Source: Montifringilla adamsi
Taxonomy: Eukaryota > Chordata > Aves > Passeriformes > Passeridae
NCBI GenBank assembly: GCA_017590115.1
Contig: JAGGNK010010337.1
Coordinates: 1,364,001 to 1,428,000, forward strand
Direction of reading: 5' to 3'
DNA length: 64,000 nucleotides
The notes under the pieces are model-generated. The model was not told where the DNA came from. It saw nothing but the letters and a program-made list of their open reading frames with translations, and did not search any database. Position numbers and translations under genes: made by a program. Positions 13,530 through 24,314 of the stretch are shown piece by piece (position 1 is the first letter of the stretch; each line of letters starts with the position of its first letter).

Positions 13530-14075
13530 CAGATGAGGATGATTTGGACCTTTCAGTGGCTATAACAATAGGTCTAGAGCTAGTGAACCACAGCAGAATT
13601 CTTATTATCCAGTGTACCAAGGAAAAAAGAGACCTGGGGTTATTAGAGAAGAATCTCAGCAGTTTTGTGAGTATAACTGCTTGGAAAAAAACAAATAGGA
13701 TATTATGGCAGTGTAAAGGATTTGGAGAACTGAAATCACATGATTATAGTCACATTTTCTACAAAACTGGTGTGGTACAGAATCACTTGCAGGAGAAATT
13801 TTATTTTTGCCTTAACGCAGACAGCTCTAGGTTTAAGAACGCTTATCAGGGCAGAAGGCTAAAGGGGTTAAGGAAATAAGGCATGACAGAGGTGACCTAT
13901 GGGAACTTCCATTATTATATGGAGCCTTGATGAGTGAAATGAGAGGAATTGCTCTCCACCATGAAAGGCTGAAATGTCGAGGGAGCAACTGCAAATTAAT
14001 CTATTAAGAATAAGTAGGAGGCTGAACAGTGTGACTCAAAAGGATGGAAATATATGGAATAAACTGCAGTGTAAA
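13530..14075 (+). repeat. ancient L3/CR1-like LINE relic (ORF2 end region)
   Basis: The motif order matches the last few hundred bases of the ORF2 region in old amniote CR1/L3-type LINEs. An 'aaaaaagagacctggggtta' block at about 13622-13641 is followed by a diverged 'aacaaataggat' block. Further on come 'cagaaggctaaaggggttaa' near 13851 and a 'ggagcaactgcaaattaat' block near 13981. The relic ends in 'tatggaataaactgc' near 14053. Two open frames, 13490-13879 and 13974-14240, cover parts of it in different frames, so the reading frame is broken. Such LINEs encode an endonuclease/reverse transcriptase; this copy has only the region downstream of those domains and must be dead. Confidence 0.5.
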
Positions 14076-15225
14076 ATCACAATGATTTCTAGACCCAGTT
14101 TTAAAGACATCCATCTGCAATTTTTACAAAGAAACAGGGATTTCTGTATGTGTGTATATGAGAGGCAAAGTTTAAGCAGATTAAATTGGTCTCTTTCTTT
14201 TCAGGTACTCCCAATATTTGTAATGACCAGGCCTGAATGACAAGTTGTGTTCTGATTTGTGTGGCTTTAACTAGAACAATGTGTCAGGAATTTTTCTGAT
14301 GTTTGGGTTTTTTTAATAAGATATACAAATAAAATACCTCACAGGCAGCAGTTTTCTGTGTGAAGGTTTTCCTGTTTTGCTGTGACATTTTAAACCTGAA
14401 TTTAGTGTTTGTAAAAGGTACTATGTGATGACATTGTGTAACTGAAAGCCTCTTTTTATTGACATGTCATGAACACTCAAGGCTGGAGAAATTTCTCTGT
14501 GTCGGACTGCAGAGTTACATCCCCCACAGCCTGAAGGGACAAACTTCCAGGAGGAAAAATGGTCCATATCACTAAGTCAAATTTGATGTTAAATGTCGCT
14601 GCATGGTTGTTTTTAAAGACTCATATCTGAAGGATGTGGAGAGAGGCATGAAAATTTCCCAACCACCAGGACCACACATGTTATTTTCTCTGTTCCCCAG
14701 CTGGGATTACAACTTTCTGGACTGTCAATGCTTTGTCCACCAGTGGCTGGAGTGAGGCTTGACCCAGGTTACCAAGTGAATTTTGGTGGAGCTGATCCAG
14801 CAGCATGTCCCCAGCTCCCCTTGTGGTCTTTGGGAGTTGAGGTTCTGTTTGCTCAGTGCCAATCTTTAGGCCTCAATGTTAATCCTTTCACAAAGCTCAT
14901 GTAGTTTCAGACTTCTACCTTTCCCGGCTTATTATAGCCCAGGAAGATGAGATGTGACTATGCTGAGATACAACCCCCAGTGATGGCACTTTATAATACT
15001 GTATAACTGGAGGATTGCTATTGTAGGCAGAGAAAAAGGCAATAAAGCAGCATTGATATCCTGCCTGCCCTCTTACAGGAGTTATTGAATCAAACCTACC
15101 AGAACTGCCAGACAAACAATTTGCAGCTGCAGTCTGAAGCCTGACAATGACACAGAATCAAAAAGAAATAGTTGGAGTGCATGGGCTCGTGAACTCCTCT
15201 GCGACCCCCCACAGCAGGCTCCCTA
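14076..15225. other. anonymous single-copy DNA
   Basis: No gene or repeat family is recognised. Composition is ordinary, with a slightly GC-richer part around 14700-14850. Confidence 0.45.
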
Positions 15226-15229
15226 GGAT

Positions 15230-15635
15230 TGTTCTCCTCTTTCTGGTCCTTTGCCTGTACAATTCCTTCTCTTTCCTTCCCTTTTCCTCTCTCCTGTTTT
15301 CTCTCCTACATCTTGCCATTTTCAGATTTTCACACATTTTCCCCTTCCTTTTCTTTCTCTCCCTCATTCCCTCACTGTTTCCTTCTGTTTCCTCCAATAT
15401 ACCTCTTGCTTGTTTTTACTCTGTGAGTTCAAGTGTTCTCCTGTGTTTCTCATGTCTCCATTTCCCCAATTCTTTCTTGGTTTTGATTAATTTAGTTACC
15501 ACTCTCTCCAGTTTCCTGTAGTCTTTCCTATTCTCCCTTCCTTGCTGTACTTTTTTTTTCTGTTTAATTTCTCTTTTCATTTTATTGTTGAAACCCATTG
15601 TTTCTTCTTTTCCTGCCAGTTCTACTACCTTCACT
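15230..15635 (+). repeat. polypyrimidine (C/T-rich) tract
   Basis: About 400 bases of the plus strand are overwhelmingly C and T, with strings such as 'tccttctctttccttccc' and 'ctttctctccctcattccct'. The bias depletes stop codons and produces overlapping open frames in several frames, which translate to Ser/Phe/Leu-rich strings on one strand and Lys/Glu/Arg-rich strings on the other. They are artefacts. Mirror-like purine/pyrimidine tracts can adopt triplex structure, which is general knowledge and not shown here. Confidence 0.8.
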
Positions 15636-16100
15636 TTTCTTGAGCCATATTTAGCCAGTGGCTGAGCTCTATGCTGCTCTTACCCCTCAAATGTGAGGAT
15701 TTAAACATTTCCTGTGCTCTAGGATTTCCAAAGTGCCAATCCAGCTCAGCTAAGGGGAACTGATGTGGTTTGGCTCTAACATCCATGAAGAGAAACATTG
15801 CAAAAGCCAGCATAACAGTAGCACTGACCAATGCTCTTGGGCTCCTCACCCTACTCTTGGAGTTGGATTCAAAGCTTATCAAATTAATGGGTTCTGGATC
15901 AGACCTGCAAGTAACAACACCCTATCAGATTTCTGTCCTTTATTTCCATAGAAATCCCAGTGCTCTTGGTTTCTTCCAGTGTTTGTTTTGGCTCAGGGAC
16001 ATTGTTTGATTTGGGTTTTTTTTCAAAATAATTATTCTAAAGTACATATAATATATGTAGGTGTCAATGAAAAGGGACCATACTACAAAATATATTCAAA
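15636..16100. other. anonymous DNA
   Basis: No gene or repeat is recognised between the polypyrimidine tract and the TG/TA microsatellite. Confidence 0.4.
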
Positions 16101-16102
16101 CT

Positions 16103-16143
16103 TGTGTGTATATGTATGTGTGTGTGTGTATATATATATATAA
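16103..16143. repeat. compound (TG)n/(TA)n microsatellite
   Basis: A run of TGTGTGTATATGTATGTG is followed by alternating TG and then TA units, about 41 bases in total. The TA part is uninterrupted for roughly 14 bases, so length polymorphism is likely. Confidence 0.9.
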
Positions 16144-16514
16144 TTCCTAGTTTTTGGATGCCCATAACATTTTGGGAAACCTTTTGTCATTCCCTTTCTA
16201 CTCTCCTAACCAGTATCTAACCATTAGCTTTCTAAACTTTAGATGTTCAGTCTTCTAAATGGGTAGCAGGAGTGTTGATAGTACAAAAATCCTATTCTTT
16301 TTTTATTCTTCACTCATCCTAAGTTAAAAACCCAGCTTTTGGGGGTATTTTCAGTTACTTTGGGTTTTTTATGTTCCTTCATTTACTTATTTTCTCTATT
16401 CCCTTTGCCCAACAACTTCAATGTAGAAACATTTTGATTTATTGTTCTTCAGGGCTATATTTGGGGGGACCTTATAGCATCCTTCCTGTACTTAAATAGG
16501 TGCTTACATGAAGG

Positions 16515-16762
16515 GTGAAAAGAGATTTTTCCCAGTGGCAGAGAGTGATAGGACAAGGGGCATTAGCTTCAAACTGGAAGAGAGTAGATCTAGGTTAGAT
16601 ATTAGGAAGAAATTCTTTACTATGGAAACAGTGAAGCACTGGAACAATTTTCCCAGAGAAGTTGTGGATGTCCCATCCCTGGAGGTGACCAAGGCTGCAC
16701 AGGACTCTGAGTTACCTGGTCTAGTGACCCTTAAGGTCCCTTCCCCATCGAGCTGTGATGCA
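16515..16762 (+). mobile_element. CR1 LINE, 5'-truncated, 3' end
   Basis: This is a clear CR1 3' portion in plus orientation. It has the diagnostic order 'gacaaggggcattagcttc', 'aaactggaagagagtagat', 'agatattaggaagaaattct', 'gaagcactggaacaa', 'agaagttgtggatgtcccat' and 'cttaaggtccctt'. CR1 encodes an endonuclease/reverse transcriptase; only the C-terminal tail of ORF2 plus the short 3' UTR remains. The ORF2 frame is still open through the conserved HWN-x-FPREVVD-type segment and continues past it as one frame over 16508-16846. There is no upstream reverse transcriptase, so the copy cannot move. It has diverged from the consensus and lacks a recognisable perfect terminal 8-mer array. Confidence 0.93.
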
Positions 16763-19395
16763 CTAAGTATTACCCTACTTCCTTTCAAAAGGTGGTGGAT
16801 CTTGCTGGTTATTTATATGTTCTATGAGAGTCTCACCATAAGGTGACCTCTTGAGAGGGGACTGCTGCCAATGCCAATTTCTTTCCTCTTCCCTGGAAGG
16901 CTCTGGAGCTGTGGAAGCTGTTTGAGAAAGGAGTCGGGATGCTCACTATCCCATAGGTGACCATGAGCAGGCCCAGGGACCAAGTCAAGCCCTGATGTTG
17001 TTGACATGACACCACCTTTCCTTCTGTACAATTATGTCTAATAGGAGCATGAGAGAAACCCCTCCTTCCTCTTCTCTTTTGTCTGCCTCCTTCTGTCTTT
17101 CCAGCTACTGCTCCTGTGAAGTTCAGTGCTGGTGACAATTGGAGAAAAACAGTTCCTGGCTAATCCAACCCTTTCTGCTCTGATTGGATTTTTCTCCCTG
17201 TGTCTGCTTCTTTATTTGATTTAATACCTTCAGCTCCTTGAAGGTTTTCCATTAAGATTTGGAGCACAGTTTGGAGTGGGGGGAGCAGAGAGAGCATTAC
17301 CTAAAAAGTGCCTGTTTATTTTTAGCTAATGGAAGAGGGGGGCTGATTGGATTAGGCCAGTGATGTGAGTACCTGGTGCAGACTGCTATCATCACATCAA
17401 CAGTGGAAGGGTTAAGTACAGTTTCCTCCACTTTTACTCGCCCCTTTTACCCTCTCCTGCTTTGCCTTTCCTCACCCAGTAAGTGACACTTGCAGCAGCA
17501 GCAGTGCAAATTCTTGGCCATGTCCTAGCACTGGTCAGTGCAGGAGTAAATCCTGCAGTCCTTCCTGCTGCTCTGCATTTGCCACCTGACAGCAGTGGAT
17601 GCTCAGGAAGACCAAGGGGTAAACTTTTAAAGCTTCAGCCTGGGTTTTAGCCATGTGATGGCTATTAAAGCAATTGGGAGCCAGGTGGCTAAAATCCAGT
17701 GCAATTCTTTGTAATGGTACCCCTGAGAGTGCCCATCTCCTTTTAGCACTGCTATTGATTAGGCAATTCTTGACTTTGAGAAACAAAATTGGTGCGTGCA
17801 TCAAGGTTCTTTTCCTCAATTTGGCCTGGTTTGAAACGAATCGTTCATTCTTAGCCATTATTGTAAGCAGCTTTAAGCTTTGGTAAATTTCAGTGTGATT
17901 TAAGTTTTCTATCCCCCTTCACTGTGGAGGCCTGTTGTTTACTTATCTTCACCAGAACATCTCCAGAGTGTTTGGTCTTTACCCTCATCTCCCACATTGA
18001 TCCTGTTATCCTGTCCAGTGTGATTGTCCAAGCTCAGTAAAATGCTGGGGGCTTTATTTGATGGCTGCACACAGTGCACAGCAGGCAGGATTGAGGCCAA
18101 GGGCTACCTGGTTTTCAGGAGGTGCAGTGCATTTTATGAAGTGTAGACCATGTTATGTTCTAGCTTGTGGTCCAGCCCCTGCCTCTGAATGTATGTGGAG
18201 TTCTTAGAGGGAGCACATAAACCTTGAGCAAGTTGCTCCTAAATTCAGAAACACTTCATGAATATTTGATGATTACTAGGGCCTGGAGGACCACACAAAG
18301 GTACAGGAATGTACACTTATGTTTGTGAGAAGGTGGAAATAATTGTGTAAAAAAAATAAGGGAGGTAGTTCCACAACCCTCTTACATTTTGCATTTCTCT
18401 TCTATTATCTTCCCCATTCCTCCTTATTTTTCTAAGGTGTAGGAAGATTTTTCAGCATGTTGTGAAATTATTTGTGGAGAGACGGTACAGGTTCTGCACG
18501 GGGATGTGCCCTTTGCTTTGGGAGCATAGTAACTCATGTGGGTTTTCCCATCTGCTGCTTTTGGATGTTCTAGAGCATCCTTGTGAGCTGCTGGGTAATG
18601 CTAAGTACTGCCACAAGTTACTGGCATTGGATAGCTATTCCCTGCAATAAAACCCACAGTGAAAGCTGGGCTGGACCTGGATGGAGAGAGCTCTCAAGCC
18701 AGTCCAGTGCTTCAGCAGCCAGGTAAATCTGTGTGAAGGGTCTAGAGCCTGCTGCTGCATCACTTTTCTCAGTGCTTCCCATCTGCACCTTGTAGCCCCT
18801 TTATTACTCTCAGTACCCAGGCCTGAGAAGGTGGTATTTAACATTTCTGTGTTGCCAGAAGACCTTTGTTGGGATGTTTGGGTGTGGGGTGAGATGTAAA
18901 AAATGGAATTGGAGATAGGAAGGAAATTCAGAAATGCTAGCTTCAGAAAAACTACTGTTTCTTATTCCTGTTTCTGTTCAAACTGGGGGAAAGCAGCTCC
19001 TCAGGTGTCACAATAAACTTAGGAAGTCCATCACCCCCTTGCCAAGGAATGTTGATTTAGAAGCCCCAGGAGCAGTTTTATAAGACATCCCTGTCTGTGT
19101 TGAGCTGGGAGGTTGTCAAAGCTCAAAACATTCTGTTTGAACAAGCTGTTGTATTCCAATGAGAAGTTGTTTTATCTGAAAAGTCACAGTCAGTTCTACT
19201 GAAAATTCAGCTCCTCACGAGCTTAGTTTGAAATGTGATGCCAAGATTACATGGACAGCATTGCTGTAGGACTGAGGAGCTCCAAGAAAAGGAAAAGTGT
19301 GCAACACCTCTCCTATTCCAGTCAAGTTCAATGGAAGTTTTTCTGAAAGGATATTTTTGGAAATCCTACCAGAATGACAAATTCCAAGATCTGTT
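16763..19395. other. anonymous single-copy DNA
   Basis: No gene or repeat is recognised. The part at 17280-17415 is AT-richer and enhancer-like, with a CTGATTGGATTAGG-type stretch combining an inverted CCAAT box and a GGATTA core. Frames of up to 107 codons are domain-free. Confidence 0.4.
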
Positions 19396-19402
19396 AAAAA
19401 CC

Positions 19403-19434
19403 ACATATATCTATATACATATATATAGATATAA
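19403..19434. repeat. AT-rich (TA/CATA) microsatellite-like tract
   Basis: Imperfect alternating purine-pyrimidine repeat built from ATAT, CTATA and CATATA units, about 32 bases. Confidence 0.7.
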
Positions 19435-20014
19435 TGAAATGATACAGAGCACAAATAGTGCAGAAACATGAATATTGAAAGCTCCAAGGCATATTGCTGA
19501 AGCCTGTGTAAAAATACGTGCACCTTTGGTAGTGGAGGCCTTGCCAAACTAATTAATGAAGCATATGCAAACATTCTACTTTGCAAACATACTTTGTGTT
19601 TCATTAGATTCTCAGAAATCAGCATAGGGAATCTGAAGGAAAAGGTACTTGATCTTTAAATTTTTGTTGTTGCAGGAAAACACATCCCTATGTTGTTTTA
19701 CATTCACAGCTGATGTTATGTCACAAAGTCTGATATTTGTAAAGAGCTTTATATTTGCATTAAAACCTCCTCTGTTTTATTTGAGGTTTCTCAGCCACAC
19801 ATCTGAAACTGGTGGTTTTCCACAAATATTTTGAGTGGAAGTAACTTCTGTGCATAGAACTAAACCAGATATTCCCCATGTAGGTAGCTCTTACCACAAG
19901 GGAGGTACTGCAGACACGAAAATGCTGAAGGGCAGAAGGGGAGCTCCTTCTCCCAGAGCTCACTGAGTGGGCTCATGATCTGTGACTCTCACTCTCTTCT
20001 GCCAAGTTGTTTCT

Positions 20015-20060
20015 ATTTTACAGAGCAAGACAGAGGGCCAAAGAGGTTGGGAGAACAGAG
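20015..20060. repeat. possible tail of an ancient amniote repeat
   Basis: The string 'ctattttacagagcaagaca' followed by 'gagggccaaagaggttggga' resembles the 'cattttacag ... gaggcacagagaggtta' tail common in very old vertebrate retroposons. It is short, diverged and easily a coincidence. Confidence 0.25.
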
Positions 20061-20479
20061 CTGTGCTTTGATGGGGAGAGAGGAGAATGTGCTGCCTTCC
20101 AATGGCTTGTGATTCTTTAGTGTTGTGCTGTCCTTTTGAGCCAAATCACCAGTGGGTTTCCCAGACTGGGGAAAGCAGCAGGGATCAATAGTGAAAAGAA
20201 GGAATTAATACCAAATTTGGTTCTACCCATGGTGTAATCCTGTTTATTTGCAAAGAACAAACACGGTTCCATTGCCTTTCCTGAGCATAGAAAAGATTCT
20301 ATGGTTAATGTATTTGCTATCAGATCTTAAGCATCCCTGAGCCAACATTCATGTCTGCACCTGTCTGTTATTTTTGAGTTTGTTTTTCCCCCAGCCTAAT
20401 TGTGTCTGAAATCCTTTGTCCTGCCTGTTTCAGCCTTGCAATGCCAGTTTGGAAGGCAGCCTTTGGTTCAATTGCTGCT

Positions 20480-20700
20480 TAACATGTCTTGTGATCTCTC
20501 TGTTTCGGTTAATGGCTCCGGTTGCTTCATTTCTTAAAGGACCTTACTTTTTCCTATATCTTAAATAATGGGCTGTAAATGTGTCCAAAGATCTAAGCAT
20601 GGCTTCATTAACTCCTTCACAGGAAAACGTTTAAGTATGTTAAAGTATTAATTACAATATAAAAGTGAGAAACAGTTGTGTCCTGATATTCTTTAGCTAA
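20480..20700. promoter_or_regulatory. candidate conserved non-coding element
   Basis: A repeat-free AT-rich segment with TTAATGGC, ATTAACTCC and TATTAATTACAAT cores and no low-complexity runs. The texture is enhancer-like, but conservation cannot be assessed from this sequence alone. Confidence 0.22.
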
Positions 20701-23190
20701 GATAAAACATTGCTGCTTCCCCTGACCTCAGAAGAGCAGCACCATTTTATGTCAAGAGAAGCTGTTGTCTATTAGCAGTCAGCAGTGTTGGCTCTTGACC
20801 ACTGTTTTTCTTTCCCTTGCTCCCTATTGAAGCAGTTTTGATCCACACATTCAAGAACAGGTTGAGGAGATTTTTTTAAAAAATTATTTGTGTGGAAAAT
20901 TTTACAAGTAGGCATCACCTGCCTCTAGAACTGAAGTGATTTTATGTGACCAAAGGCTGCTCTTTGCTGTGCCAGTTTTTTCTCCATAGGCAGCAAAGTT
21001 CCTCAGTGACCTCTTTGGCATCATTTCTTGGCATCAAAGAAACGAGTGAGTCACAACCACTCTGTTCAAACTGGTTTCCTACCCTCCAATCTCAATGTAT
21101 CTCCCAGTAATGCAGGCTGGGGACGTTTCTTGGTATTTCTGTCAGCATTTCTCCCCAGAAACCACAAACTATAGGTCCCAGATTGATCCATAAAACTGAA
21201 GAGTTTTCCCAGAAATACTGAGGGGAAGCACCTGGGACTTCTCACCCCCTAAGATGAGGAGCAAATGTACCAGGCTCTGTCAAACACTCATGGCTTGGTT
21301 TTGCCGGGGGATAGTAAAGGTGGCTTTGTGCCTTCCAGCATTCCAGGGTTCCTCAAACTCTGGGAAGAGGAATGACAAAGCAAGGTGACGAGGCTGTGAT
21401 ACCAGACTAGTCCTGAGGCATCCAGCCCAAATGATGGGAGGCAGTGCCTGTGGAAGGAGTGTGTTTAAGAGAGGTTTGGTATCACACAGCTTTTGTGCCA
21501 TGCTGTGTGTACATTTCCTTTCAGAGGGCCCAGGAGCTTCAGCTCAGTGTAGCAGGGTGCTCTGGGAGGCATCCATGAAAATGTCATCCCTGAAGCATGA
21601 GGGATGTGTTTGAATGACACATTGCAGTTCTCAGTGGGGGAGTTTTAGTTTGTTTTCCTGTGGAATAGAATACCCAAGTACAGAATTAAATCAGCATTTG
21701 GAAAACATTCTGTCCCTCTCTACACTGATTTTCCGGAGCTGCTTTTCACTGCATGCCTAGAAGGTCCCATTCAATTAGGAAATGTAGAAGTGCATGTACA
21801 TGGTTTAAAGCAGTGCATGGGAGGCTGTTCGATTTTTCAAGCTCTTAAAAAATGTGACCACAGAGGATATCAACACAAATTTGTGGCATCATCCTAGAAA
21901 AGGTTGAATACAAAGTTTTGTTTGCAAATATATATGCCATCAAAACTTGATTTAGCAATGCTGTTTACCATTTGATCAGATAAAAGAATATTAGCTCTTA
22001 AAAATGAGACACAAACTGAATTCCCTCTTCAATGCAGTATATAACAATTCTATATTTCTCTGGGCTCATATAGCTCTTTTTTGTCATCCAAACAGACACA
22101 TGCAGAAGTAGCTTTTGAGCCCCTTCCCACGACAGTGGTTTAAAACAGCAGAGGTCCATGTGTAAAGCAGGTTTGAAATGCCTTGCGGTGATTTTTGCTT
22201 TTGTGGTTTCAATGCCCCTGCCTGCAGCCCTTCCCCTGCTCTGCTGCTGGAATTACTGACCAGCAGCCAGGCAGGGACCTCTGATGCTGTGCCCTGATGT
22301 GGGGAGGCAAAGCCACAGGCTGCTCTGCAAGGGCTGGTAGTGAGCAGCTGGGACAGCAGTACCTTGAACCTGCACAGCCACGTGCCCAGGGGACTGTCAC
22401 CGTCAGGGCTGCAGCTTTGTTTCCAAACAGAGGTTCAGTTCAAATCAGAACAAACCTCTCATTTCTTATTGTCTGGTGTATTGCAATGGAATAACATCAA
22501 GCTTGATCCAAAGTTCACTCCACTGGTGTTTTTCTTTTGGCTGCCCTGGGCTCTGAAAGAAACCAAATAAACAGGCTGTGAGCAAAATTGTATAGAATGA
22601 TCAACGTGCAACTGTCCTGCTGCGTTTGCCTCATGCAGTTAGTCATTATGAAACCTGCATAATTCTGGAGCAGGACAGCAATTTCCACACAGCAAATTGC
22701 AGAGCGTGTTTGCCAACCCACAAAAACCATCACAATATTTGCTTTGAAACTTCACTGCGCTATCAAGGGCAAATTCACTTTATCTGTACAAATGGACCCC
22801 TCGAGAAAACTTAGATTACATGTGTGAGGAAGAGCGGGCAGAACTTGGCTCTGGGCAGGAGAGAAGTAAATCTGGCTTCCTTCTGTGGTGGAAATAGGGA
22901 ACAAGTAAGCACAAAGCTGGGGAGATACATAACTGCCAAGTTCCAGGGAGAAAATGTCAATGCAATTGAGATAATGGTTCTCTGGCACCCCAAATTCATA
23001 CCTTGTTTGCCTTCCTACCTAGGTCTTTTGGAAAATCTGCTTTTCTGCAGGTTTCACATGAAGCACAGCATCCTCCAGTGCACCTCTGTACTTCTGCAGA
23101 TCAAATTTATCAATTTATCCATGGTGTGAGTGAACTTACCACTGCCAGAAACAGCCCTGTTTTTTCAAGTTAGAACCATCAAAAAACTAG
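20701..23190. other. anonymous single-copy DNA
   Basis: No gene or repeat is recognised. A GC-richer part spans 22210-22410. The segment 22590-22790 is a further enhancer-like stretch with ATTATGAAACC, GCATAATT and CACAATATTTGC strings. Open frames stay below about 100 codons. Confidence 0.4.
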
Positions 23191-23198
23191 TTTTGTTG

Positions 23199-23219
23199 TT
23201 TTTTTTTTTTTTTTTTTTT
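23199..23219 (+). repeat. poly(T) run of 21
   Basis: An uninterrupted T homopolymer preceded by TTTTGTTG. Its length makes it prone to sequencing and assembly error. Confidence 0.9.
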
Positions 23220-24284
23220 ATTTGGGTTATCAAATGAATTTAAAAGTTTATGTTATTATTCAGCATTGCAGACTGAATCACTGAGTTTAGTCTCAGTTTA
23301 GGTGGAAAGGTTTTTTTTTACATTCCACTACCTATCTTGATGGATTCTGTGTGTGCCAGAGGCAGTGGTCTTAACCCTGGATCAAAACCTAATCTCTCCT
23401 GCTTTTGTAAAACCTTTCCCTCTAATTCTTTCTCTAGCAAATTATATTCTGTTCCTTGCCCTTGAATAATTTTAGAATGTATAGAATAAAGTGTGAGTGT
23501 GGGGGTTCTGTTCCATTGAGTGATACCTGGTAATCAAAATACTGCATTCATATCTTGCTGCAATGATCTCATTCCTACTGGGACAGCACTCCTGTGAGCA
23601 CAGGCTCGTGTTGTGTTCATCCTGTTACAACCAGATAAACTCATAATGTAGACAGATAAGAGCTATACTCATTAATCTATTAATTGCCTATTGTCAGTTG
23701 TCAATATGTTTCGCTTGATGGGAAGCAGGAAGATTAGCTTGTATTGTGAGGATGTCGTTTTTTGTTCTGTATTACTATTATTTTATTTTGATGTGTGGCA
23801 TGCTAGGAAATTACATCCAGGCTTGTGGCATCTCACCCCAACAGAGAAGAGCTTGCTGCTCTTTGGGTTCCAGAAAAGTGCCATCCCCCAAAAAAGCCTT
23901 TTTTCAATCAGGGGACCCTGAAAGAGCTGTGACTGGGTTGAGTAACACGTTTTTTTTTTTTTTATGATGGACATTCAGGACACTCTTAAAATCAACACAG
24001 CCTGAGATACCCTGATTTCCCAGGGAAGCTGAAACTCTGTGGGGACTTCATTGTTCGCTGGAAATTTGAGACTGATTTTGTCTGTGACTGGAGCTGCTGG
24101 AGCAAGATTTTATTATAATTGTGTGACCTTTAATACACCATGAAGAGATTCCAACTTCTCTATTTTTCTAGCCTATAACAAATCAAATGTTTTACTATAA
24201 TGTACAGTCACCAAGTTTACACCTTAAGAAGGGTGATTTTCAAGGGCTTATCTCTACAAAGAACAGTGGAGCAGAGACAGTTTC
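23220..24284. other. anonymous single-copy DNA
   Basis: No gene or repeat is recognised. A shorter T run lies at about 23950-23963. Confidence 0.4.
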
Positions 24285-24314
24285 AAAAAAAAAAAAAAAG
24301 AAAGAAAAAAGAAG
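24285..24314 (+). repeat. poly(A) run with AAAG units
   Basis: Fifteen consecutive A residues (24285-24299) are followed by G and then AAAGAAAAAAGAAG. This is simple low complexity. Confidence 0.85.

Noticed and set aside
15147..15634. Ser/Phe/Leu-rich plus frames and Lys/Glu/Arg-rich minus frames
   Set aside because: Artefacts of the polypyrimidine tract, which lacks stop codons by composition.
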